DNA of 64,000 nucleotides, taken from Amycolatopsis sp. A133. GTDB lineage: Bacteria > Actinomycetota > Actinomycetes > Mycobacteriales > Pseudonocardiaceae. The stretch spans positions 49,325 to 113,324 of the forward strand of contig NZ_JAVHJU010000066.1 in the NCBI RefSeq assembly GCF_031082405.1. Reading direction: 5' to 3'. Positions 53,967-64,000 of this stretch are shown piece after piece. The translations under genes and the position numbers were made by a program. Positions within the stretch are counted from its first letter, which is position 1. Every line of letters starts with the position of its first letter. The notes beneath the pieces were generated by a model. That model had not been told where the DNA came from, ran no database searches, and saw only the letters and a list, made by a program, of their open reading frames with translations.

Positions 53967-54458
53967 TCAGAGCAGTTCCAGCAGGAACGGCAGTTCCTGC
54001 GGTGCATACCAAGCCAGCTCGTGGTCCTCGGCGTCCCCCAAAGTGAACTCCGCGTCCGGATCCCCCAGGTCCGCCGCGTCGATCACCGCCGCCGCGGCCG
54101 CTACCGCCTCGGCCGCCTCCGGGGCGTCCACGTGGATCGCCGCCACCGCCGACAGCGGGATCGGCCCGCCGATGCGGACCACCGGGGCGTCCAGGTCCGG
54201 CCGCAACGTCACGCCCGCAACGTCCGCCGACACCACCACCCGGCGGGGCTCGCCCTTCTCCTCCGCCGCGATCAGGCGCAACGATGCGCGGGCCGCGTCC
54301 AGGAGCGCCGCGTACTCCAGCTCCTCGTCCGAACCGCTCACGTACGCCTCGCGCAAGGCCGGCGTCAGCGCGAACGCCGTGCCGCTGCGGGCGCGGAACT
54401 CGCCCGAGGACTCGAGGTCGCGAAGCATCGCGATGGTCGCAGGCAGATAGACCCTCAC
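53967..54458 (-). CDS. DUF6912-like protein
   Basis: A 163-residue acidic protein starting VRVYLPATIAMLRDL, then FALTPALREAY and EELEYAALLDAARASLRL. The pattern and place (next to a WS/DGAT gene) match a conserved actinobacterial family of unknown function, probably DUF6912. GTG 54458 overlaps the stop of the acyltransferase gene by 4 bp. Confidence 0.75.
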   Translation of the reverse strand: MRVYLPATIAMLRDLESSGEFRARSGTAFALTPALREAYVSGSDEELEYAALLDAARASLRLIAAEEKGEPRRVVVSADVAGVTLRPDLDAPVVRIGGPIPLSAVAAIHVDAPEAAEAVAAAAAVIDAADLGDPDAEFTLGDAEDHELAWYAPQELPFLLELL

Positions 54459-55861
54459 CAGTGCGCACCCTTCAGCTCTTCCAGGGACTCTTCGATCATC
54501 CCGGCGACCAGATCGACGTCGAAGGCGGCCTTGCGGTCGCCGTTCAGTCCGAAGTAGACGCCACCGTGGTAGGACGTCACCCCGATCGCCAGCGCCTGGG
54601 TGCGCATCAGCGGCATCACCGGGAACATCTCGACCAGTCTGGCCTCTCCCGCGTACATCGGCACCTGCGGGCCCGGTGAATTGGTCACCATGACGTTGAA
54701 GATGCGCCCGGACAGCGACCCCGCCGCCCGTGCGCCGAGGGAGTGCAGGGTAGCCGGGGCGAAGCCACCGACCTTGAGCAGCCCGCGCGCGGCGACCGAA
54801 CGGCCCGAATCGAGGTGCTCGGCCATCGCGTGGCCGATGTGCTGCAGCCGCAGCACCGGGTTCGGCTCGCCGACCGGCAGGTCGATCAGGTACGCCGCCA
54901 CCTGGTTGCCGACCAGCGCCGGGGTCGAGTACTCGGCCGTCTCGGCGTCGCGCACCGCCAGCGGCACCAGCGCGCGGATCGTCGTGTCCGGCGTCAGCTG
55001 CTCCTGGCGCGAGAGCAGCCATTCGCGCAGCGCGCCCGTGATGGCGGCGAGGACGGCGTCGTTGACCGTGCCGCCGTGCGCCGCGCGGATCTTCCGGAAG
55101 TCCTCGAGCCGGGTGCGCACCACCGAGAACACGCGGCCGCCGGACACCCGGACGTTCAGCGGCCCGGGCGGCGCCGGGCTCACCAGCGTGCGCAGCGTCG
55201 AGGCCACCCCGCCGACGGTCTCGGCGAACTTGCCCGCCGCCGCGAACGCGTCGTTGGCCGCCGACCGGACGTTCTCCACCACCTCGCCCGGCCGCTGGAC
55301 GCCCTCGCTGATCGCGTCCAGCACCAGCTGGGTGCGGCTCGGCTCGCGGCGCGGCGTCCAGATGTCCTCGAACGGCTCCGGCTCGGCCGGCGCCGGGTCG
55401 AGCACGATCTGGCCGAGGTCGATCGTACCGATACCGTCCACAACGGACTGGTGGGTCTTCGTGACCAGCGCCACCCGGTCGCCGGCCAGCCCCTCGATGA
55501 AGTACGCCTCCCAGAGCGGCCGCTCCGGCGCGAGCCGCCGCGACATCAGCCGCGCGACCAGGTCGAACAGCTGCTCGTCGCTGCCCGGCTGGGGCAGCGC
55601 CGAGCGGCGGACGTGGTAGTTGAGGTCGAAGTCGACGTCGTCCACCCACACCGGCCGCGCCAGGTGGCCCGGCACCTCCAGCACGCGCTGCCGGTACCGC
55701 GGCAGGTACGCCAGCCGCCCGCCGATGAGGTCGACCAGCTGCGCGTAGCCGAACCCGGAGCGCGGCCGCTCGAAGATCGCCACGCCGCCGACGTGCATCG
55801 GGGTCGCGTGGTCCTCGACGTAGAGGAACGAGGCGTCCAGCGCGGACAGGCGGTCGGGCAT
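54455..55861 (-). CDS. WS/DGAT-type diacylglycerol acyltransferase
   Basis: A 468-residue wax ester synthase/diacylglycerol acyltransferase for storage lipid. It begins MPDRLSALDASFLYVEDHAT, as the family does. The active-site motif HHxxxDG appears as THQSVVDG: the second His, which is catalytic, and DG are kept, but the first His is Thr. The late motif NVMVTNSPGP is intact. Position matches tgs3 (Rv3234c). Coupled to the DUF6912-like gene. Confidence 0.92.
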   Translation of the reverse strand: MPDRLSALDASFLYVEDHATPMHVGGVAIFERPRSGFGYAQLVDLIGGRLAYLPRYRQRVLEVPGHLARPVWVDDVDFDLNYHVRRSALPQPGSDEQLFDLVARLMSRRLAPERPLWEAYFIEGLAGDRVALVTKTHQSVVDGIGTIDLGQIVLDPAPAEPEPFEDIWTPRREPSRTQLVLDAISEGVQRPGEVVENVRSAANDAFAAAGKFAETVGGVASTLRTLVSPAPPGPLNVRVSGGRVFSVVRTRLEDFRKIRAAHGGTVNDAVLAAITGALREWLLSRQEQLTPDTTIRALVPLAVRDAETAEYSTPALVGNQVAAYLIDLPVGEPNPVLRLQHIGHAMAEHLDSGRSVAARGLLKVGGFAPATLHSLGARAAGSLSGRIFNVMVTNSPGPQVPMYAGEARLVEMFPVMPLMRTQALAIGVTSYHGGVYFGLNGDRKAAFDVDLVAGMIEESLEELKGAHW

Positions 55862-55895
55862 GGGCCGATCCTTACACAGTGCAAGACTGCCCGGT

Positions 55896-56657
55896 GTGGG
55901 TGATGACTCGACGATTTCGCCGAAGGACCGCTTCCTGACCGTGTACGGCCGGAAGCCGGTGCTCGAAGCACTGGCGGACGACGGCCTGCGGGTGGACAAG
56001 GTGATCCTCGCCGACACGGCGCGCGGCCCCGGCGCGGCGGAGATCCAGCGCGCGGCGAAGGAGGCAGGCGTGCCGGTGCAGCGCGCCAGCGCCCACCGGG
56101 TCAAGGTCCTCGCCGGCAACGGCAAGCAGGACCAGGGCGTGCTCGCCGACGTCGTCGCGCCGCGGATGCGAGCGCTTTCCGCGGCTCTGGCCGACCGGCA
56201 GCCGCCGTCGCGGGTGCTGCTGCTGGACGGCATCACCACCCCCGCGAACGTCGGCATGATCCTGCGCACGGCGACCGCGGCCGGGCTGGACGGCGTGATC
56301 GTGCCCCGCCGCGGGGTCGCGGCGCTCGATCCGCTGGTGGTCAAGGCGTCGGCCGGGGTGGCGTTCCGCGCGCCGGTGCTGCGCTGCGGGTCGGCGGGCG
56401 AGGCCGCGGAGATGCTCGCGGAAGCCGGCTACGGGCTGTACGCGCTGGGCGCGTCGGCGAAGACGACGGTGTTCGACGTCGACCTGCCGCAGCGCGCGGC
56501 GTTCGTCCTCGGCGGCGAGACGGCCGGCGTCGGGCCGGAGGTCGGCGAGCTCGTCACGGAGTGGCTGTCGATCCCGATGCCGGGTGAGGTCGAGTCGCTG
56601 AACGTCTCGGCCGCCGCCGCGGTGCTGTCGTTCGAGCTGGTCCGCCGCACGCGCTGA
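55896..56657 (+). CDS. TrmH/SpoU-family RNA 2'-O-methyltransferase
   Basis: A 253-residue knotted methyltransferase. An N-terminal substrate-binding domain (VYGRKPVLEALADDGLRVD) precedes the SPOUT domain with motif 1 LLLDGITTPANVGMILRTA, motif 2 VLGGETAGVG and motif 3 IPMPGEVESLNVSAAAAVLSFEL. Target is probably rRNA or tRNA. GTG 55896 was chosen over ATG 55860, which lies in the divergent gene's start. Short promoter space suggests a leaderless mRNA. Confidence 0.9.
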   Translation: MGDDSTISPKDRFLTVYGRKPVLEALADDGLRVDKVILADTARGPGAAEIQRAAKEAGVPVQRASAHRVKVLAGNGKQDQGVLADVVAPRMRALSAALADRQPPSRVLLLDGITTPANVGMILRTATAAGLDGVIVPRRGVAALDPLVVKASAGVAFRAPVLRCGSAGEAAEMLAEAGYGLYALGASAKTTVFDVDLPQRAAFVLGGETAGVGPEVGELVTEWLSIPMPGEVESLNVSAAAAVLSFELVRRTR

Positions 56658-56659
56658 CC

Positions 56660-57106
56660 TCAGCCGACCGGGAACAGCACGGCGAGCTCGTCCAGCGTCT
56701 CGCTGACCGACCGGTGCTGCACCCCGACCATGCCCGCCTGGACGGCGCCGCGGATGTTCGTCGCGGAGTCGTCGACGAACGCGCAGCGCGTGGCGGGCAG
56801 CCCGAGCCGTTCGGCCGCGATCAGGTAGACCGCCGGGTCCGGTTTGGCCACGCCGACCTCGCCGGAAAACACCAGTGCGTCGAAATAGGCGGACATCGTG
56901 TTCTTGACCTCGTCCGACGCCCCGGGGGCGTTGGACAGCAGCGCGGTGCGGACGCCGCGCTCGCGTGCGGCCGCCAGGTAGTCGTAGAACCGGCCGGCGT
57001 CGGGATCGGTGAGAACTCCGGCGAAATCGACCAATAGCCCTTTCAGCACCCGGCACACCATAGCCGGGGCGGCGACGCGGTGTCTCGCAGTGCGCAACAA
57101 CGCCAT
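56660..57106 (-). CDS. HAD-superfamily hydrolase, capless, with altered motif I
   Basis: A 148-residue (or 133 from ATG 57061) HAD protein. Motif I is DFAGVLTD: the nucleophile Asp is present but the acid/base Asp two residues later is Ala. Motif II (LLSN), Lys (VAKPDP) and FVDDSATN are intact. A cap domain is almost absent. An Ala at this place occurs in phosphonatases, so it may have another reaction or reduced activity. Confidence 0.84.
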   Translation of the reverse strand: MALLRTARHRVAAPAMVCRVLKGLLVDFAGVLTDPDAGRFYDYLAAARERGVRTALLSNAPGASDEVKNTMSAYFDALVFSGEVGVAKPDPAVYLIAAERLGLPATRCAFVDDSATNIRGAVQAGMVGVQHRSVSETLDELAVLFPVG

Positions 57107-57244
57107 CGACGTACCGCATCGGGTGACGGGAATCCACGGCTTCGGCGCTTCTCGCCCGGATCGGGCGATTCCCGTCTCCTTTTCGGCCGGTTCCGCCCTC
57201 TAAGCGGTGCAGACGGCGAAATGCCGAGTCAGGGAGGGGAGAAA

Positions 57245-57697
57245 ATGATCGAGGAACACCGGTTGCGGACGCTGATCCACTACGAGGCGCCTCGCCGGTT
57301 GGACGGTCCGGAGGAGGTGGCACCCCGGGATCACCGGCGTTCGCGGTGCCCGGCGCCGAGGCAGCTCGAAGCGGACGAGGTGGGCCACCTGCTGAACATG
57401 CTGCTGGAGGCGTACGACGGCCGCCGCCCGGCGGCGCAGGTCCGCGCGCTGGTGGCACCGGAGGTGTACGCCGGGCTGACCGGGCCACGCCTGCCGCGGC
57501 CACGGCACCGGACGCAGACGATCCACACGTGCACCCCGGTGCCGGACGTGGTGGAGGCGTGCGCCCGCGTGGAGGCGGACGGCCGGTCGTTCGCACTGGC
57601 GGCCCGCTTCACCCGCACCCCGACGGGCTGGCGGTGCGAGCGGTTCGCGCTGTTGAAACCGCAGCAGCCGGGCAAGCCGGACCGGCGGGCGGCGTGA
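57245..57697 (+). CDS. Rv3235 family protein
   Basis: A 150-residue basic protein. ATG 57245 follows GGGAGGGGAG. The second half (VEACARVEADGRSFALAARF, then TGWRCERFALL) matches the actinobacterial Rv3235 family, of unknown function, found near secA. No signal peptide. Confidence 0.78.
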   Translation: MIEEHRLRTLIHYEAPRRLDGPEEVAPRDHRRSRCPAPRQLEADEVGHLLNMLLEAYDGRRPAAQVRALVAPEVYAGLTGPRLPRPRHRTQTIHTCTPVPDVVEACARVEADGRSFALAARFTRTPTGWRCERFALLKPQQPGKPDRRAA

Positions 57698-57995
57698 GAC
57701 GGGGAGGTGGGGCCCGCTCACCGCCGAGGGCCGAGTGGGCGAGCTTCGTCGCCGCAGCCGGGCGTAACCGCGCCGCGCTGATCGCGTGGCGGTTTCCCTC
57801 CGCGGCCGAGCGAGCGACGCCACGAGCGGGCTCGCACCACATCGGTCACCGCGGCCCCGGGGATCCGCCGCACCAACCGGCGGGTTTCCGCGGGCGGCCG
57901 AGCGGGCCACGCCACAGTGGACTCGCCCGCCGGGTGCGCAGCCGGGACGGTGACAGCGATCGCCGTCCCGGTTGCGGCTCGGTCCGGGAAGCCCC
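57698..57995. other. Gap between convergent Rv3235-family and P450 genes
   Basis: 298 bp of GC-rich sequence. Frames are open on both strands but no start with a ribosome site and no family pattern are seen. I find no clear hairpin. Confidence 0.45.
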
Positions 57996-59210
57996 TCAGC
58001 CGCCCGCCGGCAAGGTCGACAGCCCGCGCAGGGTGGTGGTCGGGTTCCACTCCGGGGTTCCCGCCGAGGCCAGCTCCGGGCGGCGGCGGGCCAGCTCGCG
58101 GAAGGCGATCCGGGCCTCCAGCCTCGCCAGGGGCGCGCCCAAGCAGAAGTGGATGCCCTGGCCGAACGCCAGGTGGCGGGCCGGCTCCCGGGCCGGGTCG
58201 AACGACTCCGCGTCCGGGCCCGTGGCCGGGTCGCGGTTGGCCGCTCCGATCAGGATGATCGCCTGGCTGCCCGCCGGCACCGGCAGCTCGCCCAGGACCG
58301 TGTCGCGCAGGGCTGTGCGGGCCGTCAGCTGGACCGGTGAGTCGTAGCGCAGCACCTCTTCCACCACCCGCGCCGCGTTTTCGCCGTCCGCGCCCAGCGG
58401 TTTCAGTCCGCCCGGGTGGCGCAGCAGGGCCAAGACGCCGTTGCCGATCAGGTTCGTCGTCGTCTCGTGGCCGGCGATGAGCAGGAGCGTGAGCGTCACC
58501 AGCAGCTCGCCCTCGCTGAGGACGTCACCCGCGTCGGACACCGCGACCAGCGCCGACAGCAGGTCGTCCCCCGGCTCGCGCCGCCGCCGGGCCGCCAGCT
58601 CGCGGAAGTAGCCGACGAACGACTGCCGGGCCTTGACCGCCGGTTCGACCGTCTCCGGGCGCTGCAGGAACGGGGGGTCCAGCGCCCGCGCCATCGCGTG
58701 CGACCACTCCGCGAACCGTTCGCGGTCGTCCAGCGGCACGCCGAGGAGCTCGGCGATCACCTCGACCGGCAACGGCTTCGCGAGCGCCGTCAGCACGTCG
58801 AATTCGGCCGGCGCGCGGTCGATGAGCGAGGCCGCGATCGCCTCGATCCGCGGCGCGAGCTGCTCGACCATCCTCGGCGTGAACGCCTTCGCCACCAGCC
58901 GCCGCAGCCGCGTGTGGTCGGGCGGGTTCAGCGACAGGAACGCCCGGACCACGCGTCCCGATTCGTCGACCGGCTGGTCCGGGAGCCGGTCCGCCGGATC
59001 CAGGTACTCGGGTTCGGGGTGCCCGAACGCCGGGTCGCGCAGCACCTGCGTGGCCTCGGCCAAGCCGCTGACCACGAACATCCGCTCCGCGAGCGCCGCC
59101 ACCGGACGGCTCTCGCGCCACCGCCGGTAGTGCGGGTACGGGTCCGGCCGCCGCTCGGCGCCGAACAACGCGAAGAACTCCTGCGGATCCGCCGACGACG
59201 ACACGCTCAT
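57996..59210 (-). CDS. Cytochrome P450
   Basis: A 404-residue soluble P450. The I-helix oxygen motif is AGHETT, the ExxR motif EEVLR and the heme loop FGQGIHFCLGAPLAR with the axial Cys. FLSLNPPDHTRLRRLVAKAFTP is typical of the CYP105/107-like bacterial group. No ferredoxin gene lies near. The substrate is unknown; the gene interrupts the otherwise conserved Rv3235-secA neighbourhood, so it may be a later arrival. Confidence 0.94.
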   Translation of the reverse strand: MSVSSSADPQEFFALFGAERRPDPYPHYRRWRESRPVAALAERMFVVSGLAEATQVLRDPAFGHPEPEYLDPADRLPDQPVDESGRVVRAFLSLNPPDHTRLRRLVAKAFTPRMVEQLAPRIEAIAASLIDRAPAEFDVLTALAKPLPVEVIAELLGVPLDDRERFAEWSHAMARALDPPFLQRPETVEPAVKARQSFVGYFRELAARRRREPGDDLLSALVAVSDAGDVLSEGELLVTLTLLLIAGHETTTNLIGNGVLALLRHPGGLKPLGADGENAARVVEEVLRYDSPVQLTARTALRDTVLGELPVPAGSQAIILIGAANRDPATGPDAESFDPAREPARHLAFGQGIHFCLGAPLARLEARIAFRELARRRPELASAGTPEWNPTTTLRGLSTLPAGG

Positions 59211-59267
59211 CCCCCGTTCACGACACCGGGGCGCGCGGACCAGCCGCGCGCCCCGGTCACACCCGTG

Positions 59268-62150
<2,883 letters not shown>

Positions 62151-62299
62151 CCGGTCGACCTCACTAGCTGATCTTGAGCGCGCCCAGGCCGGTCCCGGGC
62201 AGGTTCTCCCGCGGTGGCGGCCGTGTTCGGCGCCACCTTCCCACCCCCATCGTAGGGAACGGTGGCCCTCGTGTGCACACGCCGTACGTCCTGACATGC

Positions 62300-62333
62300 G
62301 GAGGGCCCGCACGCGAGCGCGTGCGGACCCTCC
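62300..62333 (-). terminator. Terminator between hpf and secA
   Basis: GGAGGG-C-CCGCACGC pairs with GCGTGCGG-A-CCCTCC: 14 bp with one mismatch and a 4-nt loop. It starts 23 nt after the hpf stop and would separate hpf from secA. Confidence 0.8.
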
Positions 62334-62356
62334 GATCGGCCTCCTCGGAGCCCGGC

Positions 62357-63043
62357 TCAGCCGAGCCGGATCACGCCGTAGTCGAAGCCTTTCCGCCGGT
62401 AGACCACGCTGGGCCGGCCCGCGTCGGAGTCGTTGAAGAGGTAGAAGTCGTGGCCGACCAGCTCCATCTCGTAGAGAGCCTGGTCCACCGTCATGGGCTC
62501 CGCGGTGTGCTGCTTCTCGCGAACGACGCGGCCGGGCTGGTGACCCAGGTCGTCGTCGGCCCAGCTCTGCTGCTGGGGCAGGTGGAATTCTTCGGCACTC
62601 GCGAAGCCGTTCGTCTGCGGCTCGGCTTCGGGTGCGTCCAACACCGCGGTACGCGCGGCGGGACTGGCTGCGGCCGGGGATCCACCACCCGGCAGTGCCG
62701 AGGTCGCCTCGGCGACCGATTCCGGGCGGCTGCGGCCGTAGTGCACGCGCCTCCGGTCGTGTGTCCTCCGCAGCCGGTTTTCCAGCTTGGTGACTGCGGA
62801 ATCGAGCGCCGCGTAGAAGTCGGCGGCACACGCTTCAGCGCGTACGGCCGGGCCTCGTCCCTTTCCGGTGATTTCGACGCGCTGGCAGCTCTTGGCCTGG
62901 CGCCGGTTGGGTTCGTGGAACAGCTCCACGTCGTACCGGATGACTTTCCTGTCGTAGCGCTCGAGGCGGGCCAGCTTTTCGCTGACAAGTGCCCGATAGT
63001 GGTCGGGCACCTCCACGTTGCGGCCCTTAACGACGATGTCCAT
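62357..63043 (-). CDS. hpf: Long-form ribosome hibernation promoting factor
   Basis: A 228-residue protein. The N-terminal domain (MDIVVKGRNVEVPDHYRALV) binds the 30S decoding site; a linker of about 60 residues leads to the C-terminal dimerisation domain with TVDQALYEMELVGHDFYLFND and VVYRRKGFDYGVIRLG. It joins 70S ribosomes into 100S dimers during stress. ATG 63043 follows GAGGGAGG. Position equals Rv3241c. Confidence 0.94.
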   Translation of the reverse strand: MDIVVKGRNVEVPDHYRALVSEKLARLERYDRKVIRYDVELFHEPNRRQAKSCQRVEITGKGRGPAVRAEACAADFYAALDSAVTKLENRLRRTHDRRRVHYGRSRPESVAEATSALPGGGSPAAASPAARTAVLDAPEAEPQTNGFASAEEFHLPQQQSWADDDLGHQPGRVVREKQHTAEPMTVDQALYEMELVGHDFYLFNDSDAGRPSVVYRRKGFDYGVIRLG

Positions 63044-63186
63044 ACACGACCTCCCTCGCTGAGATGACTGCGAGCTGATGTGTTCACACACGGCGCCGGT
63101 ATTGCGGGGACGGAAGCCCGGATCGCGGGCCGAGAAGGAACTCGGAAACGGTGGACGACGTCTCGTTCCGGTGACCGAGCGCGGAC

Positions 63187-63213
63187 TCAGCGCACCTCCG
63201 GCGCCAGGGACAT
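63187..63213 (-). CDS. Possible leader peptide upstream of hpf
   Basis: Encodes MSLAPEVR and a stop, with the very strong ribosome site GGGAGGTGA 7-8 nt before the ATG. It lies 144 nt upstream of the hpf start. It could be a regulatory uORF or the end of a longer frame. Evidence is only the ribosome site. Confidence 0.25.
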   Translation of the reverse strand: MSLAPEVR

Positions 63214-63803
63214 GGGCTCGTCACCTCCCTGCCTGCGGGGATTGCTGATTGCGGAGCACGTTAGCTTCCTCACGCCCATAGCAACAGCCCCCGAGCCGGG
63301 GGATGTCAGGGGGTGGGAACCGGTCACCCCGCGCAGTGATCGCGGAGCAGGCACCACAAAACACCCGCTGGTCGGGCGCGACGCGGTGACCGTGCTTTCA
63401 CACGGACGGCGCATCGCTGCCGGACGGTGGACCCCGAGGGTGACAGCCCGGTCTCCCGCAGCCGCCACTCCGGTGGAGTGGTGTGGCGGCCGAGTGATCG
63501 TGATCGGCACCCTCATGCCCGGACAACGGGCACCGGTCCGTCCGCGTTCCCGAGTTGATGTCACTCGTGTAGGTGACGGTGGGTTCACCCGGGCGCTGGG
63601 GGTGGTCGGAGTGGGGCTTTCGTGGAATCTTTTTTGGGGCTTGAGCTGGGAAGGCTTTGGGGGTTGAGGGGGTGGTGGGCCGGGTTTAGGCGGAACCGGT
63701 ACCAGGATTGTTCGGTGGGGTTGGGGGTTGATGTTGGGGCCGGCTGGGCGGGCGTTGTGGCTGGGCTGGGGTGAGCCGGCGCAGGGGTAGGTTGCCGTGG
63801 CCC

Positions 63804-63998
63804 GAGCGGACCCGGGCGCTGACCGAAGATGGCGCGCCAAGGTGGACCGGCCGGGCCGGCGAGCAGGGCCGAGCAAGGTGGACAAGCCGAGGTGGGGCAG
63901 GCAGGCGGTTGTGGCTTGAGCGGACCCGGGCGCTGACCGAAGATGGCGCGCCAAGGTGGACCGGCCGGGCCGGCGAGCAGGGCCGAGCAAGGTGGACA
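63804..63998. repeat. Tandem repeat with 114-bp period
   Basis: 63804-63884 and 63918-63998 are identical over 81 bp, 114 bp apart. The sequence between, and that before the first copy, are partly similar, so the true unit is about 114 bp. It runs to the window edge. The period is a multiple of three, but the reading frame through it does not look like a known protein. Confidence 0.9.
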
Positions 63999-64000
63999 CG

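Larger units (their letters stand above)
63044..64000. other. Long region upstream of hpf
   Basis: About 950 bp with no supported protein gene. It contains a possible 8-codon leader ORF (63187-63213), a G-rich low-complexity stretch near 63600-63720, and a tandem repeat at the right edge. A comF-like gene, usual before hpf, may lie beyond the window. Confidence 0.5.

Noticed and set aside
63080..63100. CRP site TGTGTTCACACA upstream of hpf
   Set aside because: The spacing between the half-sites is four bases, not the six-base centre of CRP sites.
63187..63999. A 270-residue protein on the minus strand with internal repeats
   Set aside because: It spans the tandem repeat and low-complexity sequence, has no recognisable domain, and its frame is a chance result of a repeat period divisible by three.

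Overview
The window is high-GC actinomycete chromosome, most likely from the Pseudonocardiaceae (an Amycolatopsis-like organism). This rests on very high G+C, frequent GTG and TTG starts, leaderless promoters, WhiB and RshA/SigH regulators, a Kgd-type 2-oxoglutarate enzyme, and a right half that follows the mycobacterial order Rv3219 to Rv3241c. I found no tRNA, rRNA, CRISPR array, insertion sequence or prophage. It is core chromosome with some accessory genes.

Left part (1-26 kb). A carboxyltransferase/biotin carboxylase operon for branched-chain acyl-CoA breakdown (biotin carboxylase cut by the left edge) starts behind two copies of a palindrome, GTTAGCG-N2-CGCTAAC. A third copy lies on the promoter of a TetR gene at 5970, so the three probably form one regulon. 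Between them are a secreted SGNH esterase and, divergently, a secreted GH5-CBM2 endoglucanase with a perfect CebR box at its transcription start. Next come metY-metX, an FAD hydroxylase, a PucR-type regulator, a secreted M43 protease, a quinone oxidoreductase/PPOX pair, alanine dehydrogenase, a membrane acyltransferase, an OmpR-type two-component pair, an ABC-2 exporter pair, and a four-domain ABC exporter of 1248 residues with one degenerate ATP site.

Middle part (26-45 kb). A DUF4291 gene is followed by kgd, GNAT, LLM flavin and LysE genes, a four-gene osmoprotectant ABC operon joined entirely by 4-bp overlaps, a BpsA-like polyamine aminopropyltransferase, malic enzyme, an isolated RmlC-like epimerase, a DUF4442 protein, a histidine phosphatase/GNAT pair, and a diacylglycerol kinase gene that carries an in-frame palindromic insertion.

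Right part (45-64 kb). whiB1 (with a CRP-type site), pdtaS, a TB7.3-like biotin carrier, a 24-residue ribosomal protein bL37 gene, rshA and sigH (with a textbook SigR/SigH promoter) are followed by YbaK, a hydrolase, SRAP, rsgA, two paralogous LppX/LprG-type lipoproteins, a DUF6912-like gene, a WS/DGAT, a SpoU methyltransferase, a HAD protein, an Rv3235-family gene, a P450, secA and hpf. aroA, present between the SRAP and rsgA genes in Mycobacterium tuberculosis, is missing here.

The most unusual feature is a family of intergenic arrays with an exact 21-bp period and a degenerate ATCACGCGTGAT core (26056-26179, 43108-43249, 45769-45873). Two are arranged as large inverted repeats and one is head-to-tail. 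Two 30-bp perfect palindromes with a CACGTG centre (38505-38573) and a 114-bp-period tandem repeat at the right edge add to the repeat content.
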